Of a stretch of DNA of 64,000 bases, positions 33,889 through 42,153 are shown in pieces; the stretch's first letter is position 1, and each line of letters opens with the position of its first letter. A model generated the notes under the pieces. That model did not search any database, was not told where the DNA came from, and saw only the letters and a list, made by a program, of their open reading frames with translations. Position numbers and translations under genes: made by a program. Source of the stretch: an uncultured Clostridium sp. (GTDB taxonomy: Bacteria > Bacillota > Clostridia > Lachnospirales > Lachnospiraceae); the NCBI GenBank assembly GCA_946498245.1, contig CAMMNN010000001.1:62001-126000 (forward strand). The letters run 5' to 3'.

Positions 33889-34364
33889 AAATTACTCTGA
33901 TTACAGTTGGAAAAATAAAAGAACGGTATCTGGAACAGGCCATAGAAGAGTACCGGAAACGGCTGTCCCGATACTGTAAGCTGGAGATTCTTCAGACAGC
34001 GGACGAAAAGACGCCGGAGGGCGCCAGCGCTGCCTTAGAGGAGCAGATTAAGGAAAAAGAAGGGGAGCGGATCCTGGCTCTCATTAAAGAAGGAACCTTC
34101 GTCATTGCCCTGGCCATAGAAGGGAAGATGCTTTCCTCTGAGGAACTGGCAGAAACCATTGACAATCTGGGGGTAAAGGGAGTAAGCCAGATTGTTTTTA
34201 TTATCGGGGGTTCTTTGGGTCTGTCAAAAAGGGTTCTGGACAGGGCGGATTACCGCCTGAGTTTTTCCCGAATGACCTTTCCCCACCAATTGATGCGGGT
34301 AATCCTGCTGGAACAGATTTACCGAAGCTACCGCATCATAACGGGACAGCCCTACCATAAGTAG
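33885..34364 (+). CDS. rlmH: 23S rRNA pseudouridine1915 N3-methyltransferase
   Basis: RlmH methylates pseudouridine 1915 of 23S rRNA helix 69 using S-adenosylmethionine. The 159-residue SPOUT enzyme shows the knot motifs [10 protein letters not shown] and the C-terminal [20 protein letters not shown], ending in the typical GQPYHK. It is translationally coupled to the GNAT gene upstream and is followed after 37 bases by a HAD phosphatase gene. Confidence 0.97.
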   Translation: MKITLITVGKIKERYLEQAIEEYRKRLSRYCKLEILQTADEKTPEGASAALEEQIKEKEGERILALIKEGTFVIALAIEGKMLSSEELAETIDNLGVKGVSQIVFIIGGSLGLSKRVLDRADYRLSFSRMTFPHQLMRVILLEQIYRSYRIITGQPYHK

Positions 34365-34401
34365 GATAAAAATACAAAGATCAGGAGAGGAGTTAAAGAT
34401 T

Positions 34402-35226
34402 ATGAAGGAAGAACTGTTAAAAAAGGTAAAGGCGGTTGTCTGTGATGTAGACGGGACGCTGCTGACCAGCGACGGGGTGGTTTCTCCGGTTACGGCAAAG
34501 GCCATACGGGATCTGCGGGCCAAAGGGATTCTTTTCGGCATTGCCACTGGCAGAGATGCAAAAAGCGTTGAAGACCTGCTGGAAGAGTGGGGAATTGCAG
34601 GTCAGGCGGACGTGATTATCGGATCCGGCGGAGCCGAAATCCGGGACGTGGCTCTGGGAATCGATAAGGCTAGCTTCCCCTTAGAGGGCAGCCTGATCCG
34701 GGAAGTGATGAATCATTACCAGGATATGGAAGTCAGCTTTGTCATTCCTTTCCAGGGAGTGCTGTACGCTCCGGAAGAAGACGAGAGAGTGAAAAAGCTT
34801 TCCAAAGTTGATAAAATTCCCTATGAAATCGTAGATTTTGATGAGTTTTTGAAAACGCCCAGACCCAAGGTGATGATTGTCTGCAAACCGGAGCTTATGG
34901 ACGCAGTGGTAGAGAGAAGCAAGACATTCCACAATGAACAGTACAAGAGCGCGGCCCTAAAAACCGCCAGCATTTTGTTTGAATACATGGATCCCAGAAT
35001 TTCCAAAACCCACGGCCTTGAGGAAGTGGCTGAGCTGCACGGATTTTCTCTGGAAAATATCTGCACTTTTGGCGATGCGGACAATGATTTTGACATGACC
35101 CAGAACGCAGGCATCGGCGTTGTCATGGCCAACGGAAGCGAAAAGACCAAAAGCGCGGCGGATTACATTACAGAAGATAACAATCACGACGGAATCGGAA
35201 ATTTCATTAACCAATATCTTCTGTAA
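34402..35226 (+). CDS. Cof-type HAD-family phosphatase
   Basis: The 274-residue protein belongs to the Cof/HAD-IIB group of sugar- or cofactor-phosphate hydrolases. The nucleophile motif is VVCDVDGTLLT at about 13-23, and the distal acidic motif is FGDADNDFDM near 220. A C2 cap domain lies between. It lies in the same direction as rlmH and the downstream peptidase gene and may be co-transcribed. The substrate is not predictable. Confidence 0.9.
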   Translation: MKEELLKKVKAVVCDVDGTLLTSDGVVSPVTAKAIRDLRAKGILFGIATGRDAKSVEDLLEEWGIAGQADVIIGSGGAEIRDVALGIDKASFPLEGSLIREVMNHYQDMEVSFVIPFQGVLYAPEEDERVKKLSKVDKIPYEIVDFDEFLKTPRPKVMIVCKPELMDAVVERSKTFHNEQYKSAALKTASILFEYMDPRISKTHGLEEVAELHGFSLENICTFGDADNDFDMTQNAGIGVVMANGSEKTKSAADYITEDNNHDGIGNFINQYLL

Positions 35227-35252
35227 GAGCAAACGACGGAAAGGAGATTCAG

Positions 35253-36293
35253 ATGAGGTACCCTAAGGATTTAGCTCCCAACGGAACCATTGGGTTTGTG
35301 GCTCCGTCCTTTGGCTGCAATATCCAGCCTTACCGGGCGGCCTTTGATAATGGGTTAAAAAAGTTTCAGGAGAGAGGCCACAAAGTAGTATTGGGGCCTA
35401 ACTGCTATGCAGGAGCCGGAATCGGCATCAGCAATACGCCTGAGAAATGCGGCCAGGAATTGACGGAAGGATACTGCAGCAGCGAAAGTGATGTGCTGAT
35501 TTCCTGCGGAGGCGGTGAGCTGATGTGCGAAATTCTGGATTACGTAGACTTTAACAGGATTCGGGAAGCGGCCCCTAAGTGGTATATGGGATATTCGGAC
35601 AATACCAACTTCACCTTTCTTTTAACGACTCTTTGCGACACAGCGTCCCTTTACGGCCCCTGCGCGGCGGCCTTTGGCATGGAACCCTGGCACGCCTCTT
35701 TGGAGGATGCCTATGGAATCCTGAGAGGTACGGTAGATTCTGTGTCCGGCTACGATCTGTGGGAGAAAGAGTCCTTAAAAGATGAGGATCACCCTCTGGA
35801 GCCTTACCATGTGACAGAGCCTTCGGTCCCCAGATATTTTTCAGAAGGAAAGGAGATGCCGGGAACGAATGTATCCTTTTCCGGAAGACTCATAGGGGGC
35901 TGTATGGACTGCCTGGTAAACCTGGCGGGAACCTGCTACGACCAGGTAGGAAAATTTCAGGAACGGTATCGGGAAGACGGCTTTATCTGGTTTATAGAGT
36001 CCTGCGATCTCAACGTCATGGCCATACGCAGGGCCATATGGGAAATGGATCACGCCGGCTGGTTCCGTTACGTTAAAGGATTCCTTATTGGCCGCCCCTA
36101 CTGCTACGGGCAGGAGATGATGGGTCTTGACCAGTATCAGGCGGTTTGCGCCCTGCTGGCCAAATACCGTGTGCCGGTTCTGATGGATTTGGATCTGGGC
36201 CATTTGCCGCCTATGATGCCCATAATCTGCGGAGCATATGCAGGCGTCACCTTAAAGGACGGGCGGATCCACATTCAGTACGAGAAAAGATAA
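35253..36293 (+). CDS. LD-carboxypeptidase / MccF-like S66 peptidase
   Basis: S66 peptidases include LdcA, which trims muropeptides, and MccF, which inactivates microcin C. The 346-residue protein has the nucleophile S115 in YMGYSDNTNF and later catalytic Glu and His (WFIESCDLNVMAIRR and LDLGHLPP). Sequence and length are nearer to MccF-like members than to short LdcA. AAAGGAG precedes the ATG. Cytoplasmic. Cell-wall recycling or detoxification of peptide-nucleotides are both possible. Confidence 0.88.
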   Translation: MRYPKDLAPNGTIGFVAPSFGCNIQPYRAAFDNGLKKFQERGHKVVLGPNCYAGAGIGISNTPEKCGQELTEGYCSSESDVLISCGGGELMCEILDYVDFNRIREAAPKWYMGYSDNTNFTFLLTTLCDTASLYGPCAAAFGMEPWHASLEDAYGILRGTVDSVSGYDLWEKESLKDEDHPLEPYHVTEPSVPRYFSEGKEMPGTNVSFSGRLIGGCMDCLVNLAGTCYDQVGKFQERYREDGFIWFIESCDLNVMAIRRAIWEMDHAGWFRYVKGFLIGRPYCYGQEMMGLDQYQAVCALLAKYRVPVLMDLDLGHLPPMMPIICGAYAGVTLKDGRIHIQYEKR

Positions 36294-36320
36294 AATTCAG
36301 ACTTACTGCATTTGCAATGT

Positions 36321-36344
36321 GCCCGGGCGGGAAATCGTCCGGGC
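36321..36344 (+). terminator. Possible terminator after the S66 peptidase
   Basis: GCCCGGGCG (36321-36329) pairs with CGTCCGGGC (36336-36344) including one G-T pair, followed by GTTAAG. Only a short T stretch, so tentative. Confidence 0.4.
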
Positions 36345-36378
36345 GTTAAGCTTAGCGGCTGTCTGTGTGGGGTAGCTG

Positions 36379-37143
36379 TTAGTTACTTATGTGTTCGCTT
36401 ATGAATTTTTTAATCAGTACTGCAGCTTCTTCCGCATTGGAAAAAAGAGCGGGGTGTCCTCCCTTTGGAAAAAGAAATACAGAAGATTGAGAACACATAG
36501 AAGCCATTTCTTTGTATTCTTGTTCCATGTTGTATCGGCAGCTTTCATCTTCTTTACTTCCCATGAATAGGGTGGGCGTTTTTAATTCCTCCAATGATTT
36601 ATGGAATAGCGGACGCTTTTCCTCTGCACACTTCAATAGTGCTTCTGTATCAAGGTCAACTACCTTTTCCCAGTCTGCGCCCTGACAATACTCGTAAAAT
36701 TGTCTTGACTGTGGATCTTCTTTTGCCGCTTTCCTTTCAGATAAAAGGTTAGCGGCAAAATTTTCATTAAGAGTACGTCCGTCAAAGCTGTCTGCCACGA
36801 CTGCATGAAACAGGTCGGGGCGTTCCAATGCCGCATTGACCGCCGCCCATGCGCCGCCGCTTGTTCCGATAAGGCTGACCTTTCCGCATTGCAAATGCCC
36901 TGCAAGGGCAATAGTCTGCAAGGCTTCGTCATACCACATATCCGGCGAGAAGGTTTCCACCCGGTCGGACTGTCCATTACCTAAAAAGTCAATGAGAATA
37001 CATCTGAAATTCTCTGCGTACAGCGGCATAAGTAGTTCAGACATTTTGGAAGAAGCGGTATTGCCATGGAGGAAGATAAGCGGATGGCCTTGTCCGTACT
37101 CTTTATAAAAAATGGATTTATCTTGATATTTGAAATATGCCAT
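36379..37143 (-). CDS. Alpha/beta-hydrolase
   Basis: The 254-residue protein has the oxyanion HGN motif (LIFLHGNTASS), the nucleophile elbow GTSGGA with S95, and a C-terminal catalytic histidine in FPKGGHPALF. Substrate is unknown. It lies eight bases after the end of a decayed GNAT gene on the same strand, so it was probably the second gene of a two-gene unit whose first gene has been lost. GAAAGG precedes the start at about ten bases. Codon use is a little more A/T-rich than the backbone. Confidence 0.88.
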   Translation of the reverse strand: MAYFKYQDKSIFYKEYGQGHPLIFLHGNTASSKMSELLMPLYAENFRCILIDFLGNGQSDRVETFSPDMWYDEALQTIALAGHLQCGKVSLIGTSGGAWAAVNAALERPDLFHAVVADSFDGRTLNENFAANLLSERKAAKEDPQSRQFYEYCQGADWEKVVDLDTEALLKCAEEKRPLFHKSLEELKTPTLFMGSKEDESCRYNMEQEYKEMASMCSQSSVFLFPKGGHPALFSNAEEAAVLIKKFISEHISN

Positions 37144-37151
37144 ATTCTCAT

Positions 37152-37416
37152 TTACCTTTCTTTTGGTTTATTATCTATCATGTAAGATTGCAGGCTTCTT
37201 TTACAGCCATTTTTTTCATAAAATGCTTCGATACCCGGCTGTGCGCCAAAATACAAGATAGTCGGGGTATTCTCCTTTGCAAGTTCAAGAAGTCTGCTGC
37301 CAATGCCTTGTTTTTGATATTCTGGAAGAACAAGCAATTCTGTAATTGTTCCATTTCGTATTTTTCATCTTTTGGAGTTAAGCGGCCAGGTATATATTCG
37401 CACTAAGATCAATACA
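37152..37416 (-). pseudogene. Decayed GNAT acetyltransferase gene
   Basis: The minus strand encodes the C-terminal half of an acetyltransferase: TITELLVLPEYQKQGIG carries the acetyl-CoA loop, and GIEAFYEKNGCKRSLQSYM the motif-B tail. Reading upstream, the frame meets a stop, while the matching family sequence (IPGRLTPKDEKYE) continues in another frame, and still further up in a third. At least one frameshift therefore interrupts the gene, and no full-length start exists. A 61-codon fragment from TTG 37337 remains open but lacks the N-terminal half. Called a pseudogene from frame analysis only. Confidence 0.6.
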
Positions 37417-37482
37417 ACCTCACTAAGTGCTTATATGATACCATAATCCTCCTGTTTTTTATAGTTCCATTTAGAAAGCCAT

Positions 37483-37510
37483 TCATAAATCGGACATGGC
37501 CTCATATATT
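37483..37510 (+). promoter_or_regulatory. Candidate sigma-E promoter of the spoIIIA operon
   Basis: TCATAAA at 37483-37489 matches the sigma-E -35 consensus KMATAWW fully, and CATATATT at 37503-37510 matches 6 of 8 positions of CATACAMT after 13 bases. The B. subtilis spoIIIA operon is known to be sigma-E controlled. Confidence 0.6.
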
Positions 37511-37529
37511 AGGGTAAAGGAGTGAGGCT

Positions 37530-38507
37530 ATGAAAAAGAAGGAAGAGATTTTGCGTATGTTTCCGGCAAAGCTCAGGGAAATACTGGGACAGGTTCCGGG
37601 AAATTATGAAGATGTCCAGGAAATCCGGCTCAGGGCCGGAGAACCTCTTCTGTTGGTAAAAGACAACCGGGAATACTACGTTTCTCCCGACGGGGCGCTG
37701 GAACAGGCAGTTTCCCGTGGGTTCGGCATTACCCCGGCCCAGATAAGGGAAACGGTAGAATATATGAGCAGTTATTCCCTTTACGCCTTTGAGGAGGAAG
37801 TAAGGCAGGGCTTCCTGACTCTTCGGGGCGGCCACAGAGTAGGGCTGGCAGGCCAAACCGTGCTGGAGGGAGGACGGATCAAGACCATAAAGCACATTTC
37901 CTTTTTAAACGTCAGGATTTCCCACGAGAAAAAGGGCTGTGCAGACAAGGTTCTTCCCTATCTCTGCCAGGAGGGGGAGGTGGTTTCCACTTTGCTGGTT
38001 TCACCGCCCCGGTGTGGGAAAACCACCATTCTCAGGGACCTGATCCGTATGATTTCCAACGGGGAAGGGGTAAAAAGGGGAATGACTGTAGGGGTGGTAG
38101 ATGAACGGTCGGAGCTGGGGGCCTGTTACCAGGGCGTTCCCCAAAACGATCTGGGTATCCGCACTGATGTGCTGGACTGCTGCCCCAAAGCCAGCGGAAT
38201 GATGATGCTAATCCGCAGCATGGCTCCGGAAGCCGTTGCGGTAGACGAGATCGGGAGCAGGGAGGATCTGGAAGCCATTGAATACGCCAGAAGCTGCGGC
38301 TGCCGGCTGCTGGCTACAGTCCACGGAAATTCCATTGAAGACTTAAAAGAGAAGCCGGTGTTAAGAAGACTGGTAGAGGAAAAAACCTTTGAACGGTACG
38401 TGGTGTTAAGCAGCCGGATCCATGCGGGGACCTTGGAGGCGGTTTACGATTCCCGGGGAAATCCCATTTATGAGAGAAGCCGGGAAGGGCTGGGATTAGC
38501 CGTATGA
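37530..38507 (+). CDS. spoIIIAA: Stage III sporulation protein AA
   Basis: SpoIIIAA is the cytoplasmic ATPase of the SpoIIIA-SpoIIQ feeding-tube apparatus that links mother cell and forespore. The 325-residue protein is related to secretion ATPases; the Walker A loop SPPRCGKTT is at 158-166 and the Walker B region is EAVAVDEIGS. AAAGGAG precedes the ATG. It heads eight consecutive genes AA-AH and overlaps AB by four bases. Confidence 0.97.
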   Translation: MKKKEEILRMFPAKLREILGQVPGNYEDVQEIRLRAGEPLLLVKDNREYYVSPDGALEQAVSRGFGITPAQIRETVEYMSSYSLYAFEEEVRQGFLTLRGGHRVGLAGQTVLEGGRIKTIKHISFLNVRISHEKKGCADKVLPYLCQEGEVVSTLLVSPPRCGKTTILRDLIRMISNGEGVKRGMTVGVVDERSELGACYQGVPQNDLGIRTDVLDCCPKASGMMMLIRSMAPEAVAVDEIGSREDLEAIEYARSCGCRLLATVHGNSIEDLKEKPVLRRLVEEKTFERYVVLSSRIHAGTLEAVYDSRGNPIYERSREGLGLAV

Positions 38508-39016
38508 AGGCAGCGGGAGCTTTGTGTATCTGCCTCGGCGCGGCGGGCCTGGGCTGGCAGCTTGCCTTTGTATGGAAACAGCGGCTGGATCTGCTGGTGG
38601 CCCTGCGGCAGCTTATTTATTATTTAAAAGGAGAAATCCTGTACGGCCACGGAACTCTGGCGGAAGCCCTGTCCCAGTCCGGAAGGAAAGGGGGAGGACC
38701 CTTTGGAGAAATGTTTCAGCGGGCAGCGGAGAGGCTGAATCTCAGAGACGGAACGCTGTTTTCCCGGATTTGGAAGGAGGAGGCCGAAGGGCTGGCTTAT
38801 TTGCCTCTGGTTCCGGAAGACTGGGAACAATTAAAGGGCCTGGGGGAAAGCCTGGGGTATCTGGATTTGGAGATGCAGGAGAGAACCCTTCTTCTCTATA
38901 TTGAGCAATTAGATGAAACCATTGGATACTTAAAGGAGCATAAAAGGGAGAAATGCCGTCTGTATATGAGTCTTGGAATTATGGGAGGGCTGTTTCTTAC
39001 CATAGCGTTTCTGTAA
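38504..39016 (+). CDS. spoIIIAB: Stage III sporulation protein AB
   Basis: The 170-residue protein resembles the GspF-like SpoIIIAB, with an N-terminal hydrophobic segment (about 4-22), a soluble helical domain and a C-terminal membrane segment (LGIMGGLFLTIAFL). It is part of the SpoIIIA complex in the mother-cell membrane. It starts within the end of spoIIIAA (ATGA). A spacer of 118 bases, unusually long for this operon, follows before spoIIIAC. Confidence 0.93.
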   Translation: MKAAGALCICLGAAGLGWQLAFVWKQRLDLLVALRQLIYYLKGEILYGHGTLAEALSQSGRKGGGPFGEMFQRAAERLNLRDGTLFSRIWKEEAEGLAYLPLVPEDWEQLKGLGESLGYLDLEMQERTLLLYIEQLDETIGYLKEHKREKCRLYMSLGIMGGLFLTIAFL

Positions 39017-39134
39017 AAGTCCGCCGCCGGACAGGTGGCATACATTCAGGGCTGCCAAATGTGCCTGCCTTTTATGGGCGGCGTATCTGTCAGATTGAGG
39101 AAGGCTTTTTGCAGCAGAAACGGAGGGAGGGGCG

Positions 39135-39329
39135 ATGGGCGTTAGTCTGATTTTTAAAATTGCCGCAGTGGGGATCCTGGTTTCTGTGATCTGCCAGATC
39201 CTAAAGCACAGCGGACGGGAGGAACAGGCGTTTTTGACCAGTCTGGCCGGATTGGTGCTAGTGCTGTTCTGGATGGTTCCGTACATTTATGAACTCTTTG
39301 AAACCATAAAAGAATTGTTTTCTTTATAG
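39135..39329 (+). CDS. spoIIIAC: Stage III sporulation protein AC
   Basis: A 64-residue membrane protein with two hydrophobic helices, the size and pattern of SpoIIIAC (FKIAAVGILVSVICQILKHS and LAGLVLVLFWMVPYIYELF). A long purine-rich ribosome site (GGAGGGAGGGG) precedes the ATG. It lies 35 bases before spoIIIAD. Confidence 0.93.
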   Translation: MGVSLIFKIAAVGILVSVICQILKHSGREEQAFLTSLAGLVLVLFWMVPYIYELFETIKELFSL

Positions 39330-39364
39330 TCTGTTTTTAGGCCCGGGAGCCGGGAGGTGGGAAA

Positions 39365-39751
39365 ATGACAGTAATAGCCATGGCGGCCGTAGGCCTTACG
39401 GCAGTTTTGCTCAGCGTCCAGTTAAAGGCACTGAAAGGAGAATACGGCGTGTATCTCTCCGCCGCCGCGTGTCTGTTTATTTTTTCTTATGGCATACGGA
39501 AGATGGAAACCATTCTGGCAGGGATCCGCCAAATTGAGGAATACATTCAAATCAATCAGGTGTATTTAACCGTATTGATAAAAATCATCGGCATAGCTTA
39601 TATTGCGGAATTTTCCGCCGGGATCTGCCGGGACTCCGGCTACAGCGCCATAGGAACCCAAATAGAAATCTTTGGGAAGCTGTCGATTCTGGCGGTAAGT
39701 ATGCCCATTATTCTGGCCCTTTTGGAAACCCTGGGAGGATTTTTGACATGA
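39365..39751 (+). CDS. spoIIIAD: Stage III sporulation protein AD
   Basis: The 128-residue protein has four hydrophobic helices and the SpoIIIAD pattern, including LIKIIGIAYIAEFSAGICRD and FGKLSILAVSMPIILALLE. It is an integral part of the SpoIIIA complex. The stop overlaps the spoIIIAE start. CGGGAGGTGGG precedes the ATG. Confidence 0.94.
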   Translation: MTVIAMAAVGLTAVLLSVQLKALKGEYGVYLSAAACLFIFSYGIRKMETILAGIRQIEEYIQINQVYLTVLIKIIGIAYIAEFSAGICRDSGYSAIGTQIEIFGKLSILAVSMPIILALLETLGGFLT

Positions 39752-40929
39752 AGGCCCCTGGGGCCGTCCTCTTTACAGCCCTCCTTCTGTCCCTGGAGCT
39801 TTCCTTTTTATCCTTTGCAGAAACGGGAGGGGGAGAGGATAGGGGGCTTGCCGTCCAGGAGGAAGCTATGGCGGATCTGGAAGACTTCGGACTGGAGGAG
39901 ATAGAAGAATACCTGGGCGGAAACCGGCCGGAAGGAATAGAACTCTCCTTTGGCCAGTTGGTTAGGGACATTATCGGAGGAAACTTTAAAGAGGCGGCGA
40001 AACAAATGGGAACTGCAGTAAAAGACGCTCTGGTTTCCAATGTCAGCCAGGGAGGAAAGCTTTTGGGACAGGTAGTGCTTCTGGGATTGGCGGGAGCTGT
40101 ATTTTCCGGTTTTTCCGGAATGTTTTCCCAGGGCCAGATTTCGGAAACCGGATTTTTCGTAACCTACCTGCTGCTTTTTGCCTGCCTTGGGGCCGGCTTC
40201 TCCCAGAGCGTCCAGATTGCCGCCGGCGTCCTGGAGCACCTTTTAAATTTTATGAAGGTTCTGCTGCCGGCTTTTTTTATGGCTGCGGCCTTTTCCGGAG
40301 GAAGTATTTCCAGCGCCGTTCTTTATGAGACGACTCTGGGAGCCATTGCCATTTTCCAGGGGATTTGTTTTATGGCCGGACTTCCTCTTATCAGGATTTA
40401 CGCCCTGTTTATTCTGGCGGGAAAAATTTCCAGGGAAGACAGTATTTCCCGGCTGACGGATCTCATTGGCCAGATTGTCCGGTGGGGACTGAAAACCATA
40501 ATGGGACTGCTCCTTGGATTCCAGCTTATCCAGGGATTGGTGCTCCCTAGCGTAGACGCGGCGGGACAGACGGGACTTCTGCGTCTGGCGGAGGCCATTC
40601 CCGGCATCGGCCAGGGAGCCAGGGCCGTAACCCAGGTGATTTTGGGCTCCGGCGTGTTAATCAAAAATGCCATAGGCGCAGCCGGAGCTGTGGTGCTGGC
40701 AGCCATTTCCGCAGTCCCCCTTATTCAGCTTGCGGTGCTGGCTCTGCTGTATCAGGGAGCTGCGGCTCTTTTAGAACCCGTCTGCGACAAAAGAATTGTA
40801 TCCTGCATTCAGGGGATTTCAGACGCTCATAAACTGCTCATCAGTCTGGTGTGGACAGCCCTTGTGCTATTTGCCGCAAGTCTGGCCATTGTCTGCGCCT
40901 GTACCAACGCAACGTATTTTGCCGGGTAA
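39748..40929 (+). CDS. spoIIIAE: Stage III sporulation protein AE
   Basis: A 393-residue multi-pass membrane protein with an N-terminal signal-like helix, an extracytoplasmic acidic region and about six to eight helices, as in SpoIIIAE. The family block GAVVLAAISAVPLIQLAVLA is near 312-331. It lies between AD (ATGA overlap) and AF (four-base gap). Confidence 0.94.
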   Translation: MKAPGAVLFTALLLSLELSFLSFAETGGGEDRGLAVQEEAMADLEDFGLEEIEEYLGGNRPEGIELSFGQLVRDIIGGNFKEAAKQMGTAVKDALVSNVSQGGKLLGQVVLLGLAGAVFSGFSGMFSQGQISETGFFVTYLLLFACLGAGFSQSVQIAAGVLEHLLNFMKVLLPAFFMAAAFSGGSISSAVLYETTLGAIAIFQGICFMAGLPLIRIYALFILAGKISREDSISRLTDLIGQIVRWGLKTIMGLLLGFQLIQGLVLPSVDAAGQTGLLRLAEAIPGIGQGARAVTQVILGSGVLIKNAIGAAGAVVLAAISAVPLIQLAVLALLYQGAAALLEPVCDKRIVSCIQGISDAHKLLISLVWTALVLFAASLAIVCACTNATYFAG

Positions 40930-40933
40930 AATC

Positions 40934-41548
40934 ATGGAAGGAATTTTAGAATGGGTAAAGCGGATTGTATGCTATCTGGTATTTGTAACGGTTTTGGCCG
41001 GACTCTTTCCCAAAAAGAATTATGAGAAATACTTTCGCCTTTTTGCAGGGCTGATTCTCATTCTTTTGGTGATCCAGCCCGTCACCGGGGCCCTGGATTT
41101 GGACAAAAAGCTGCTGAAAGCCTTTGAAGCCATAGAGTATGAGGGCACGGCCCGGGAATTTCGCCAGCAGGCTTCTGAGATGGAGGCGGAACGTTTCCGG
41201 AGGATCACGGAAGGGTATGGAGAAGTGGTGGAAGAGGATATTGAAACCATGGCCAGGGCTCAGGGGGCCTGGGACGCCAAAGCCCAGGTGACCATTGAAG
41301 AGGATTCCCGGAAAGAAAATTACGGAAAAATAACGGGGATCCGCCTGACGGTCTGGGAGAAAGAACAGAGCAGGGAGGCGGCTGCATCTGTGGATCCGGT
41401 AAAGGTGGGAGTGGAAGACGTAATCATAGGCAGCCCGGAAACAGAACCGCCCTTTACGGAAACAGAGAAAGGGAAGGAATTAAAAAGCCGGATTGCAGAG
41501 GATTATGGATTGGAGGAAAGCTGTGTGGAAATTCAATGGGAAGATTAA
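40934..41548 (+). CDS. spoIIIAF: Stage III sporulation protein AF
   Basis: The 204-residue protein begins with two membrane helices (YLVFVTVLAGLFPKKNYEKY and LFAGLILILLVIQPVTG) followed by a soluble domain, the SpoIIIAF layout. ATG at 40934 is taken because homologous sequence starts there; the open frame extends 46 codons into spoIIIAE. No strong ribosome site is present, so translation is probably coupled. It overlaps spoIIIAG by 26 bases. Confidence 0.9.
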   Translation: MEGILEWVKRIVCYLVFVTVLAGLFPKKNYEKYFRLFAGLILILLVIQPVTGALDLDKKLLKAFEAIEYEGTAREFRQQASEMEAERFRRITEGYGEVVEEDIETMARAQGAWDAKAQVTIEEDSRKENYGKITGIRLTVWEKEQSREAAASVDPVKVGVEDVIIGSPETEPPFTETEKGKELKSRIAEDYGLEESCVEIQWED

Positions 41549-42140
41549 AAAGGAACAGTGGCTGCTGATCCTGCTGGCAGGGGCTGTCTTGATGATTTTG
41601 GCCATGCCGGCAGGGACGGACAAAGGGGAAAAGGGAACTCTTTATGATATTGGGGAACAGGAGAAGGCTGCGGGCCGCCAGAAACCGGAAGGAGGAACCA
41701 CAGGAAACGCCGGAGGAGCGGAGGGCGGCATAACGGAAAAGGGCGCCTACGAAGAGGCGCTGGAAGCCAGAATCCGGGAGATTTTAAAGAATGTAGAGGG
41801 TGTGGGAACCGTAGATGTGATGATTGTTCTGAAATCCACAGAAGAAAAGGTGGTCCGGGTTGACCAGAGAACCTCTTCTTCCTCCACTAAAGAGCAGGAC
41901 TCTCAGGGCGGCGTCCGGGAAGCGCTGCAGTCGGATTTGGAGGAAACCACCATTATGACGGATTCCGGAGATGGCAGCCAGCCCATTATTGAAAAAGAAA
42001 TTTATCCGGAAATCTCCGGAATTATCATCAGCGCATCAGGGGGAGGAAGTCCTCAGGTGCAGGCGGAAATTTCTGAAGCAATGGAAGCATTATTTGGCCT
42101 CCCGGCACATAAAATAAAAGTGTTAAAGCGGGTGGAATAA
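41523..42140 (+). CDS. spoIIIAG: Stage III sporulation protein AG
   Basis: SpoIIIAG forms a large ring in the intermembrane space. The product of about 205 residues has one N-terminal helix (WLLILLAGAVLMILAMP), a low-complexity linker and a ring-building-motif domain with ILKNVEGVGTVDVMIVLKS. GTG at 41523 is preferred because GGAGG lies six bases upstream; ATG at 41505 is an alternative. It begins within spoIIIAF. Confidence 0.93.
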   Translation: MWKFNGKIKKEQWLLILLAGAVLMILAMPAGTDKGEKGTLYDIGEQEKAAGRQKPEGGTTGNAGGAEGGITEKGAYEEALEARIREILKNVEGVGTVDVMIVLKSTEEKVVRVDQRTSSSSTKEQDSQGGVREALQSDLEETTIMTDSGDGSQPIIEKEIYPEISGIIISASGGGSPQVQAEISEAMEALFGLPAHKIKVLKRVE

Positions 42141-42153
42141 AGGAGCGAGGGAA

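Noticed and set aside
38953-39150. Possible small gene in the spoIIIAB-AC gap
   Set aside because: The 65-codon frame starts inside spoIIIAB, ends inside spoIIIAC, and has no ribosome site or membrane pattern; the gap looks non-coding.
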